A DNA stretch of 64,000 nucleotides from Gammaproteobacteria bacterium (lineage in GTDB: Bacteria; Pseudomonadota; Gammaproteobacteria; Pseudomonadales; Azotimanducaceae): contig VXYL01000100.1 in NCBI GenBank assembly GCA_009846005.1, positions 1 through 64,000 on the forward strand, given 5' to 3'. The notes under the pieces are model-generated. The model was given only the letters and a program-made list of their open reading frames with translations. It did not search any database and was not told the origin of the DNA. The translations under genes and the position numbers were made by a program. Shown here one piece after another: positions 9,030 through 17,986 of this stretch (positions are counted from its first letter, which is position 1; each line of letters begins with the position of its first letter).

Positions 9030-10931
9030 ATGAAACGCGCAAATATCCTGCTTTTTGCCACCGCGCTGACCCTCGCAGGCCAGCTTGCGGCGGACGAGAA
9101 GAGTTTTCCGGAGATCCTCGATGCCGGTATTCCGGGCACCCCCAAACTCGGCCAGCCGATCCTCGTGACGGGGGCCACCAAGCCCATCCTCACCGAGAAA
9201 CACGGCCTCGCGGCCCCGGCGCTCTGGGACTGGAACGGCGACGGCAAGCGCGACCTCCTGGTCGGCGAGTTCGAAACCAACTCAAGTGATTTCCCGATGG
9301 GCGCGGACGGTTCGACCATCCGGGTCTACCTCAACGTCGGCACCGACGCCGACCCCAAGTTCACCGACGAGTTCGAGTGGGCGCAGGATACCGAAGGGAC
9401 CATCATGGAGGTGCCCCAGTGGTGCTGCATCGGCTTCACGCCGCAGTTCGTCGATCTCGACGACGATGGCCACCTCGACATGATTACCGGTCAGTACCAC
9501 CCCGGCGAGGTCACTTGGTTCCGGGGCACCGGCGCCGGGTTCCTGCCCAGTGAGACGCTGCCCCAGGAGGGTGATCCCACGGCGGACGGCAATCCGATGT
9601 TCGGCAACTACGAGGGCGAGCCCGGCGACATCGGCACGTTCCACTACTGGGTCTACACCTCGGCGAGCTTCGGGGACTTCGACGACGACGGCGACTACGA
9701 TCTGATCGTCGGCGGCGGCGACGGCCTGCGCATCAGCGAGAACATCGGCAGCCCGCGGCGACCGAGCTTTGCCATGCGCGAACCCCTGCTTACTCTCGAT
9801 GGAGAGCCCTTAAGGATCCTGGACCGTGGCGAGGAATGGGAAGCCAACTTCCCCGACGGGGAACTCCTGCCGCCCGATGGCGACGGCAAGAGCAGCCCGC
9901 TGGCGGTGGACTGGGACGACGACGGGGTTCTCGACCTGCTGGTCACCGGTTCCTACCGTCACCCGTCGAGCCACGCCGTGACTTTCTTCCGTGGCGTCAA
10001 GACCGACGACGGGCACCGTTTCCATCCAGGCGTCGACCTGCTGCCGACTGCAGATGGCGCGAAAGCGCTGCCCGGCAGCGGGCAACGCGTCTACGTGGAC
10101 GACTGGAACAAGGATGGCGTGAAGGACCTGATCATCGGTGCAAGCGTCGCCACCGTGAACGGCGGCGAGTTCAGCGACGAGCTTTCCTGGGAGTGGGAGG
10201 ATGTCAACGAAGTGGAAAGCGCCGGGAAAGATCCCGGGCTGTACCCGCCGAGGGAGCGACCGACCGAGGAGTCGGAGATCATGGTGTGGGCGAAGGAAAA
10301 CTACACCGAGGAGGAGTTCGAAGCGCACCTGAAGCTGAACCAGGAATATTGGTACGAGACGGTTGGCCGACTGTACGACGAGGGCAAGGCGCACTGGCTG
10401 ACCATGCGCCACCAGGGGCGTATTTACGTGATGATGGGTAAACAGCGCGAAGCCAGCCCCGTCACCGCCGACGCGGTTCCGGTTCCCGCGGACACGCCGA
10501 AACGCCGCTCGGCGTCGACTGCGTCTGCCAAGCCGCCCGTGACGATCGCGTTCGTCGCGCCCGACGAGGTCCGCACCGGGGAACGGGCCAACCTTGCGGT
10601 CAGCTTCTCCATGCGCCCCGGCTGGTACATCTACGCGCCGACCGGTCGCAATGCGCCGCACGGCATGATCGAGACGAGCGTTAGTCTGGCACTGCCGGAG
10701 GGCATCGAAAGCGCCGGCCCCCGCAGCCTGCCCGTGCATCATTTCAAGGGCCTCTACGACATCTACGAGGGCTCGGACCGTGCATGGGCACAGCCCGTCG
10801 AAGCGAGCGCCGCGGGGAACTACGAAGTAACCGCGAAAGTCACCTACCAGACCTGCAAGGACGATCTGTGCCTGCCACCCCGGACCGAAACCCTTCGGAC
10901 CGTGCTCGCGGTCGTCGACGCGGGCAGTTGA
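9030..10931 (+). CDS. Secreted FG-GAP/VCBS repeat protein with C-terminal DsbD alpha-like domain
   Basis: Paralogue of the preceding ORF; C-terminal extension ...MRPGWYIYAPTGRNAPHG...VTYQTCKDDLCLPPRTETL resembles the DsbD N-terminal (alpha) domain. Confidence 0.82.
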   Translation: MKRANILLFATALTLAGQLAADEKSFPEILDAGIPGTPKLGQPILVTGATKPILTEKHGLAAPALWDWNGDGKRDLLVGEFETNSSDFPMGADGSTIRVYLNVGTDADPKFTDEFEWAQDTEGTIMEVPQWCCIGFTPQFVDLDDDGHLDMITGQYHPGEVTWFRGTGAGFLPSETLPQEGDPTADGNPMFGNYEGEPGDIGTFHYWVYTSASFGDFDDDGDYDLIVGGGDGLRISENIGSPRRPSFAMREPLLTLDGEPLRILDRGEEWEANFPDGELLPPDGDGKSSPLAVDWDDDGVLDLLVTGSYRHPSSHAVTFFRGVKTDDGHRFHPGVDLLPTADGAKALPGSGQRVYVDDWNKDGVKDLIIGASVATVNGGEFSDELSWEWEDVNEVESAGKDPGLYPPRERPTEESEIMVWAKENYTEEEFEAHLKLNQEYWYETVGRLYDEGKAHWLTMRHQGRIYVMMGKQREASPVTADAVPVPADTPKRRSASTASAKPPVTIAFVAPDEVRTGERANLAVSFSMRPGWYIYAPTGRNAPHGMIETSVSLALPEGIESAGPRSLPVHHFKGLYDIYEGSDRAWAQPVEASAAGNYEVTAKVTYQTCKDDLCLPPRTETLRTVLAVVDAGS

Positions 10932-10964
10932 CTCGCGCCGTTCGCCAAGGCAGACGCATCCACC

Positions 10965-11657
10965 GTGAGAATCCTGCTCGTCGAGGACGATTCGGACCTG
11001 GCCGAGGCGGTTCGCCGACTGCTGCGCCGGGAAGGTCACGTGGTCGATCTGGCCGACTCGCTGCGGATGGCGCGGGCGGCTATCACCGAGCATCCGTACG
11101 AGTTGGTGTTGCTTGACCGCATGCTTCCCGACGGCGAAGGCACGGCGCTGATTTTCCACGCCCGGGAGGCCGGGGTGCGAACCCGGTTTCTCATTCTGTC
11201 GGCGCTTGGGGACATCCAAAAGCGCGTCGAGGGTCTCGACCTCGGTGCCGACGACTACATCGTCAAACCCTTCGAGCCCGACGAACTCTGCGCCCGGATT
11301 CGCGCCGTCGGTCGCCGACCGACAGGCGACGCTCCACGCTCGGTCGAATTCGGCAATCTGCGCCTGGACCGAGCCTCCCGGGACATCCTGGCAACCACCG
11401 ACGGTGAAACCGAGGCTCGGCCCGTGGTTCTGCCGCGGCGGGAGCTGACCTTGCTTCAGACGCTCTTGGAGCGCGCCGGCCGGGTGGTGACCCGGGATTC
11501 GCTGGAGTCGGCGATGTACGGCTACGACGACCTCTTCCAATCGAATACGCTCGAATCCCACGTCTCCCGGTTGCGCAAACACCTGGCGGAGACCGATGCG
11601 CGCGTGGCCATCCACACGATCCGGGGGGTCGGCTACATGCTCAAGGAACAGCCGTGA
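10965..11657 (+). CDS. OmpR-family response regulator
   Basis: Receiver ILLVEDDSDLAEAVRRLL...LVLLDRMLPDGEG...DYIVKPFEPDEL; C-terminal winged helix ...SNTLESHVSRLRKHL...IHTIRGVGYML. Confidence 0.95.
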   Translation: MRILLVEDDSDLAEAVRRLLRREGHVVDLADSLRMARAAITEHPYELVLLDRMLPDGEGTALIFHAREAGVRTRFLILSALGDIQKRVEGLDLGADDYIVKPFEPDELCARIRAVGRRPTGDAPRSVEFGNLRLDRASRDILATTDGETEARPVVLPRRELTLLQTLLERAGRVVTRDSLESAMYGYDDLFQSNTLESHVSRLRKHLAETDARVAIHTIRGVGYMLKEQP

Positions 11658-13057
11658 GTCTGAATGGCATCAGCATCAAGTGGCTTTCCCGGTCGTTGAT
11701 CGGTCGGATGACGCTTCTTTCGGTGGTGTTCCTGATCCTAGCGGGCGGTTGGTTCACAATCGTGCCCTACTGGAGCTACCTGGCGACTGCAGATCCTCTC
11801 GACCTGACCCGTAACAGCGTGCGCGGGGAAATCAGCTGGGCGATCTTCGAAGAACAGCCGCTCGCTTCACTCGCGGAGTCGATGCTCCTGAAGGAAGTCG
11901 CTCGCGCCAACGCGGGTTTTCGAATCTATGTGCGCCGAGGCACCGACGAGTTCCAGTTCGGCGACGCGCCCCGGCATCTGGCACTTGCTTCGTCGATGCG
12001 TTTGGTACTGGACAACCGCCAGACGGAACCGAGCAGTACCTACTCGAGCTTCACGATCCAAGAGGAGGGCGCGCCCACCATCATCTCGTTCACCCACGAC
12101 GAAGACCGCGACTATCACTATGAAATCGGCGGAATCACGGCACCCGTAGCGCAGAACATCTTCGAGGCGGTGAACCCGATGGCGTTTTGGGGCACTAGCA
12201 GAGAAGCGCTGATCGCCGGGGCCGGCGTGTTGCTGATCGCATTCGCCGTATTGCTGTTCGCGGCCCGTTCGCTGCGCACCCTCACCCGCGCCGCCCGTGC
12301 CTTCGACATGCGAACCGCAGAACGCCAACTGCTACCCGTGGAAGGCCTGCCGACCGAGGTCGCCTCGCTGGTGCGGGCCATCAACGAGATGGTCGAACGG
12401 GTCGAGCAGACCCACGAAGAGCAGGAGCTGTTCCTCGCGACTGCCGCCCACGAACTGCGCACGCCCATGGCGGTGCTCCGAACCCGGCTCGAGGAGTTGC
12501 CCGAGTCCGAGACCAAGGAGACCCTACGCGACGATGTCCGTCGCATGGCCTCGCTGGTCGAACAACTGCTGCGCCTCATGCACATTCACAACAACCGCGA
12601 TCTGCCGGACCGCGTCGACCTCGTCGCGACCGCACGCGACGTGGTCGCCGAGCGGGCTCCGCTCGCCATCGACCGTGGCGTCGACATCGAACTCGAGAGC
12701 GTTCCCGAGTCGCTCATCGTCAAAGGCCACCGCGGACTCGTGGGCGTGGCCATCGCCAACCTCGTGGACAACGCCATCTCGTTCAGTGCGCCCGGCGATA
12801 CCCTGAAGGTGAGCGTGGGCGATGCCGGCACGGTTTCCGTCAGCGATTGCGGCCCGGGGATTCCCGACACCGAACTCGAACGCATCTTCGAGCCGTTTGC
12901 CAAGAGCCCGCCGAACCGGCACGGTCACGGCTTGGGCCTCGCCATTGTCCGGGCTGTCATGACCGCGCACGGCGGTGAGGTGTCGGCCCGCAATGCCGTC
13001 GGGGGCGGCGCCGATTTCGCCCTGCGATTCAGGAACGCGTCCCCGCAACCTGCCTGA
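11654..13057 (+). CDS. Sensor histidine kinase
   Basis: H-box ATAAHELRTPMAVLRTRLEEL, N-box NLVDNAISFS, G-boxes DCGPGIPD and HGHGLGLAIV; overlaps the regulator gene by 4 nt. Confidence 0.95.
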   Translation: MSLNGISIKWLSRSLIGRMTLLSVVFLILAGGWFTIVPYWSYLATADPLDLTRNSVRGEISWAIFEEQPLASLAESMLLKEVARANAGFRIYVRRGTDEFQFGDAPRHLALASSMRLVLDNRQTEPSSTYSSFTIQEEGAPTIISFTHDEDRDYHYEIGGITAPVAQNIFEAVNPMAFWGTSREALIAGAGVLLIAFAVLLFAARSLRTLTRAARAFDMRTAERQLLPVEGLPTEVASLVRAINEMVERVEQTHEEQELFLATAAHELRTPMAVLRTRLEELPESETKETLRDDVRRMASLVEQLLRLMHIHNNRDLPDRVDLVATARDVVAERAPLAIDRGVDIELESVPESLIVKGHRGLVGVAIANLVDNAISFSAPGDTLKVSVGDAGTVSVSDCGPGIPDTELERIFEPFAKSPPNRHGHGLGLAIVRAVMTAHGGEVSARNAVGGGADFALRFRNASPQPA

Positions 13058-13085
13058 GCTTGCCGACCAGGCTAACGCAACGCTG

Positions 13086-13112
13086 AGCCCGACGGACTGC
13101 GAGTCGGGCCGG
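13086..13112. terminator. Candidate bidirectional terminator between convergent genes
   Basis: GCCCGACggactgcgaGTCGGGC hairpin between convergent stops at 13057 and 13120. Confidence 0.4.
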
Positions 13113-13119
13113 GTGTCGG

Positions 13120-14163
13120 CTATCCGCCGAGTAGATCTGCCAGGGTCTCGGACACGTTCGTGCCGCGCAGGTGCCTTGCCACCGTCTTGCCCTCGGCGGA
13201 CACCAGGAAGTTGGCGGGGATCGCCTTGACCCGGTAGAGCTTGGCGACGGGACTTCCGAACGCCTGGTTGTCCGAGACGTTCAACCAGTTGATGTCGTAG
13301 TCCTCCTCCGACGCAACGCGCCAATTCTCGGGATCGTCGTCCAGATTGACAGCGAGGATCTCGAAACCGTTGCTTCGAAAGCGCTCGTAGGCTTCCTGCA
13401 GATGCGGAATCTCCGCGATGCAAGGGCCGCACCACGATGCCCAGAACTCGACCAGCGTGTACTGGTTCTCGCGCAGGACATCGCGCAGCCGGACCTTCTC
13501 GCCGGCCAGGTTGAAGGCGGTGAAATCCTTGATGGCCTTCGCGGCGGCCTCGTCCCGGCTGTCGATGACCGCGTTGATGAGCTCGATGCTCAAGTCGTCG
13601 CCGAGAATCCCTTCAAGCTCCGCCAGCACGGCGATCTGTTGCGGATCCTCCGTGTCCCGCCACGCACCGGTGCGATCCTTCCAGGCATGGCGCAGCGCCA
13701 ACACCCGCGCATGCGGATCTTCGTGCTTGTCGTAGATGGCGCGCAGTCGTTCGACTGCCTGCTCGTCCGGCGTTTCCTGCACCGAACCGATCAGGGCTTG
13801 GTAGTCCCCGCCCGAGAACCCGAGCACGGAACCGTCGGCCACGAGTTCGTGGCGGCCGCCCGGTTCGACGATGCCGCGCGCCCTGGGACCGTCATCAACA
13901 ACCACCGCGAACTCGGTCGCCAAGGGCGCGTCGAGTTCCGCGCGCATTGTTGCCCGGCCGTTCTCGATTAGGGCTAGGTCGAGCACCTCGAACCCGCCGG
14001 CCTGTCGCGGATCGGTGTAGCCGAACTCGATAAGCTCGCCTTCGTAGCCATCAAGGCCCACCGCCTCAACGGTGGTTTCCGCGCCCGCACCCGCGTACCC
14101 GGCCCAAGCACCCAACGCCCCGATCCACAGGCACCGCACTCGACTCTCTGCATTCGCTGTCAT
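13120..14163 (-). CDS. TlpA-like thioredoxin-domain protein with N-terminal extension
   Basis: YTLVEFWASWCGPCIAEIPHLQEAYERFRSNGFEILAVNLD; signal-like N-terminus. Confidence 0.85.
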   Translation of the reverse strand: MTANAESRVRCLWIGALGAWAGYAGAGAETTVEAVGLDGYEGELIEFGYTDPRQAGGFEVLDLALIENGRATMRAELDAPLATEFAVVVDDGPRARGIVEPGGRHELVADGSVLGFSGGDYQALIGSVQETPDEQAVERLRAIYDKHEDPHARVLALRHAWKDRTGAWRDTEDPQQIAVLAELEGILGDDLSIELINAVIDSRDEAAAKAIKDFTAFNLAGEKVRLRDVLRENQYTLVEFWASWCGPCIAEIPHLQEAYERFRSNGFEILAVNLDDDPENWRVASEEDYDINWLNVSDNQAFGSPVAKLYRVKAIPANFLVSAEGKTVARHLRGTNVSETLADLLGG

Positions 14164-14331
14164 GGACCCGAAACTCCTAACCGATTGCCCTTCCGACCGG
14201 CTGCGCCGCCGTTCGACGCTCGCTTGGGATTGTAGTTCAACGTGCGACATCGCGCTTGGCCACGCGAGTCACTCCCCGCGAGAGCATCGCGACCGCAGGG
14301 GGCGGGCTTGTGCGTTCCGCATTCGTTCACG

Positions 14332-15303
14332 TCAGCAACGAAGAAGCTTCCACGCATAGTCCAAGGCCGCCTGCAGCGAACCGGTGAACGCTTTGCCCTG
14401 CCAGGCGATATCGAAAGCCGTGCCATGGTCGACCGAGGTTCGTACGATGGGCAGGCCGATGGTCACGTTGACCGCGGACTCGAAGCTCATGAGCTTCATC
14501 GGCGCATGTCCCTGGTCGTGGTACATGCACACGATGGCATCGAATCGGTCCTGGCGTATGGCCTGGTGAAAAACGGTGTCGGCTGGAAAGGGGCCGGACG
14601 CGTCGAGACCCTCACGGCGGGCACGTTCGATAGCCGGAACGATGACCATGCCGTCCTCCGTGCCGATGATGCCTCCCTCGCCGGCATGGGGGTTCAATCC
14701 GCACACGGCGATCCGCGGCACGTCGACGAAACGGCGCAGGGTCGCGTGGGTGAGACGAATCACGGTGACGATCCGCTCCGGCGTCACGAGCCCGATCGCC
14801 TCCCTAAGCGGGACATGGGCGCTTACGTGGGACACCGCGACATCGCCCGTGGTCAGCATCATGGCGTAGTCGCGTGTTCCGCACAGGGCAGCGATGAACT
14901 CGGTGTGGCCAAGGAACCCAGGCGTCGAAACCCGCGTGGCCTCCTTGTTCATCGGCAAGGTGACGACGCCGGCCACACGGCCCGCAAGGGCGTCCCGCGT
15001 CGCGCGTTCGACGTAGTCCCTCGCCGCGGCGCCGGCCCTTCCGTTCAGTCGCCCGGGTGTGAGATCCGAAGCGGTCAGCCTGGCGAGATCCACCACATTG
15101 AGCTTCGAAGTCTCTGCAGCTTCAGGATCGGCGACGGCATTGAGCGGTATCGTGAGGCCCAGCAAGCGAGCGCCGGCACTGAGAATCGCCGCATCGCCGT
15201 ACGCCACGACATCCTCGCCGAGTTGCCCGGCTGCGAACCGGCGCAGCAGGATCTCCGGCCCGACCCCGCTGGCGTCACCCATGGTGATCGCCATCCGCAT
15301 CAA
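14332..15303 (-). CDS. pdxA: 4-hydroxythreonine-4-phosphate dehydrogenase (PdxA family)
   Basis: MAITMGDASGVGPEI, GLNPHAGEGG, YHDQGHAPMK, RTSVDHGTAFDIAWQGKA. Confidence 0.9.
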   Translation of the reverse strand: MMRMAITMGDASGVGPEILLRRFAAGQLGEDVVAYGDAAILSAGARLLGLTIPLNAVADPEAAETSKLNVVDLARLTASDLTPGRLNGRAGAAARDYVERATRDALAGRVAGVVTLPMNKEATRVSTPGFLGHTEFIAALCGTRDYAMMLTTGDVAVSHVSAHVPLREAIGLVTPERIVTVIRLTHATLRRFVDVPRIAVCGLNPHAGEGGIIGTEDGMVIVPAIERARREGLDASGPFPADTVFHQAIRQDRFDAIVCMYHDQGHAPMKLMSFESAVNVTIGLPIVRTSVDHGTAFDIAWQGKAFTGSLQAALDYAWKLLRC

Positions 15304-16214
15304 GCAGCCTTAAGCGGTGCGTTGCCGCCGCTCAGAATGACGCCCACCCGTCCGGTCGCGGTGTCGCGGTGCTCGGCCATGGCGGCGAGCGCCACGGCCG
15401 CCGACGGCTCGATGACGATCTTCATGATCTCGGCAACCCGTTCTGTCCAACCCCGGATGCCCTCCTCCGATGCAAGGCACACAGGGGTTCGCGCGTTGTA
15501 GAGGATTTCGAAGTTTCGCTTGCCCAATGCCGTCCGCAGGCCGTCGGCGATGGTCTTCGGCGGCAACGCATCGCGGAGAACCCCGGTAGTGAGCGACGCC
15601 TTGGCATCGCAGGCCATGGCAGGTTCGGCGAGTATCACTTCCGCGGAACCGCCCGCCGCGACGACGGTGCCCGCCGCCAAGCCGCCGCCGCCAACGGGCA
15701 CCCAGATCTGCTCGAGATCCGGACAATCCTCAAGGAACTCCAGTGCTGCCGTACCTGCTCCCGCGATGATCCGCTCGTCGTCATAGGGCGGAACGAACGT
15801 TGCACCCGTTCGCCGACACACCGCTTCGAGGGCAGCCTCCCGTGCCGCGAGCGTCGGTTCGCAAGTCACGATCTCCGCCCCGTAGCGCTCGATGGCGACG
15901 CGTTTCGAAGCCCGTGCGTCCCGCGGGACGACGATGATCGCCTGCAACCCCGCTTCTGCTGCCGCAAGGGCCAAGGCAGCTCCGTGGTTGCCCGACGAGT
16001 GTGTGGCAACGACTTCCGTATCGGCGGGAAGCGAGCGCACCGCGTTCGTCGCACCCCGGATCTTGAACGCACCGGCCCGCTGCTGGTTTTCGCATTTGAA
16101 ATGGATCTCGGCACCGAGCATCGCGTCGATGGTTCGGCTCGTGAGTACCGGCGTCCGATGAACACGTCCCGCGATCCGACGTGCCGCCACGACCACGTCG
16201 GTTCGCGACACCAT
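15300..16214 (-). CDS. PLP-dependent threonine/serine dehydratase-like enzyme
   Basis: KCENQQRAGAFKIRGATNAV (PLP lysine), SSGNHGAALALAA, GGGGLAAGTV, LSGGN; ATG overlaps the glnS stop (ATGA). Confidence 0.88.
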   Translation of the reverse strand: MVSRTDVVVAARRIAGRVHRTPVLTSRTIDAMLGAEIHFKCENQQRAGAFKIRGATNAVRSLPADTEVVATHSSGNHGAALALAAAEAGLQAIIVVPRDARASKRVAIERYGAEIVTCEPTLAAREAALEAVCRRTGATFVPPYDDERIIAGAGTAALEFLEDCPDLEQIWVPVGGGGLAAGTVVAAGGSAEVILAEPAMACDAKASLTTGVLRDALPPKTIADGLRTALGKRNFEILYNARTPVCLASEEGIRGWTERVAEIMKIVIEPSAAVALAAMAEHRDTATGRVGVILSGGNAPLKAA

Positions 16215-17860
16215 CAGACCCTTTCCGGCTTGTAGCTGTCGCGCAGCGAAACCGTGCGGTTGAATACCGGGGCGTCGGGTCGGTAGTCCCGATTGTCCTT
16301 GACGAAATAGCCGGTGCGTTCGAACTGGAAACATTCGTCGTCGCTAGCGACGATGGCCGGCTCGATCACCGCCTTGGCGACGCCCATCGAGTCCGGGTTC
16401 AAGGTTTCGGCGAAGTCGTCGGCACCGGGACGCGGGTCGTCGAAGAGACGTTCGAACAGGCGAACGTCCGCGGGGATGGCGGACGCCGCGTCGACCCAGT
16501 GGATGACGCCCTTTGGCTTCAGGCCGCTGGTGTCGCTGCCGCTCTTGGACTCGGCTACGTAACGACAGCGCAGTTCCTGGATCTCCCCGGCCGCGTTCTT
16601 GACCACCTCCTCGCAGACGATGATGTAGCCGTAGCGCAGGCGCACCATGCCGCCCGGGGTCAGACGCCGGTATTTGGGCGGCGGGTTCTCCGAAAAGTCC
16701 TCCCGCTCGATATACAGCGTTGCCGAGAAGGTCATCTCGCGCATGCCTCGGTCCGGTTGCTGGGGATGCCAAGGCGACGGGAGCGTCTCGCCGTTTTCCT
16801 CGTAGTTGGTCAACACGACGCGCAACGGGTCGAGCACCGCCATCGCCCGGGCTGCGGCGGCTTCCAGGTCACGGCGCACGCAGAACTCGAGGAACTCGTA
16901 CCCCACCATGCCATCGGACTTGGTCACGCCGATGCGCCGGCAGAACTCGCGTATCGCTGCCGGCGGATAGCCCCGGCGGCGCATTCCCGCCAACGTCGGC
17001 ATGCGAGGGTCATCCCAGCCCGCGACGTGACCACCTTCGACCAGCGCGGCGAACAGCCGTTTCGACATCACCGTGTATTCCAGTCCGAGGCGCGAAAACT
17101 CGATCTGCGGGGGGTGGTAGTTGATGGCGATGTTGTCGAGCACCCAGTCGTACAACGGGCGGTGGTCCTCGAACTCCAAGGTGCACAGCGAATGCGAGAT
17201 GCCCTCCAGTGCATCGCAGATGCAGTGTGTGAAGTCGTACATCGGATAGATGCACCAATCGTCGCCGGTGCGGTGGTGCGTTGCGTGGCGGATGCGGTAC
17301 AGAACCGGGTCGCGCATATTGACGTTGGGCGACGCCATGTCGATCTTCGCGCGCAGCACGTGCGTGCCATCGGGGAACTCCCCTGCCCGCATGCGCCGGA
17401 ACAGATCGAGATTCTCGGCCACGGACCGGTTCCGGTAGGGGCTGTCGGAACCGGGTTCGGTCAGCGTACCCCTGGTTGAGCGGATTTCACCTGCAGGCAG
17501 ACTGCACACGAATGCCTTGCCCCGTTCGACCAACTGTTCGGCGAACCGATAGAGCTCCTCGAAGTAGTCGGATGCGAAGGTGGGGCCCTGCCAGCGGAAA
17601 CCGAGCCACGCGATGTCGCGCTGGATCGACTCGACGAACTCCTCGCTCTCGCGCAGCGGGTTGGTGTCGTCGTAGCGCAGGTAGGTCGTGCCCCCGAACT
17701 CCTGCGCGACACCGAAGTTCAGGCAGATGGACTTCGCATGCCCTACGTGCAGGAACCCGTTCGGCTCCGGCGGAAAACGCGTAACCACGCGCTCCACCGC
17801 GTCGGCACGCAGATCGTCGCGAATGCGGTGTCGGATGAAATCCCGAAGGTCTTCGGCCAT
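16214..17860 (-). CDS. glnS: Glutaminyl-tRNA synthetase
   Basis: RFPPEPNGFLHVGHAKSICLNFGVA (HIGH region), VMSKR (KMSKS-like), GNDWCIYPMYDFTH-type motif; start set at MAEDLRDF. Confidence 0.94.
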   Translation of the reverse strand: MAEDLRDFIRHRIRDDLRADAVERVVTRFPPEPNGFLHVGHAKSICLNFGVAQEFGGTTYLRYDDTNPLRESEEFVESIQRDIAWLGFRWQGPTFASDYFEELYRFAEQLVERGKAFVCSLPAGEIRSTRGTLTEPGSDSPYRNRSVAENLDLFRRMRAGEFPDGTHVLRAKIDMASPNVNMRDPVLYRIRHATHHRTGDDWCIYPMYDFTHCICDALEGISHSLCTLEFEDHRPLYDWVLDNIAINYHPPQIEFSRLGLEYTVMSKRLFAALVEGGHVAGWDDPRMPTLAGMRRRGYPPAAIREFCRRIGVTKSDGMVGYEFLEFCVRRDLEAAAARAMAVLDPLRVVLTNYEENGETLPSPWHPQQPDRGMREMTFSATLYIEREDFSENPPPKYRRLTPGGMVRLRYGYIIVCEEVVKNAAGEIQELRCRYVAESKSGSDTSGLKPKGVIHWVDAASAIPADVRLFERLFDDPRPGADDFAETLNPDSMGVAKAVIEPAIVASDDECFQFERTGYFVKDNRDYRPDAPVFNRTVSLRDSYKPERV

Positions 17861-17986
17861 CCTAGGCGGCAGCCCGCTGCACAAACGGGACATTGTACCG
17901 GCAGCCACGGCTCGTTCGTCGATCGCCGACCAACGCACGCACGGCGTCCCCCACCGAGCCCGGTCGCATTGTGATACGTTGCGAGA

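Noticed and set aside
9810-11615. 601-aa minus-strand ORF
   Set aside because: Antisense to FG-GAP and response regulator genes; composition typical of shadow ORFs.
14242-15501. 419-aa plus-strand ORF
   Set aside because: Antisense to pdxA and part of the dehydratase.
16181-17479. 432-aa plus-strand ORF
   Set aside because: Antisense to glnS, whose minus-strand motifs are unambiguous.
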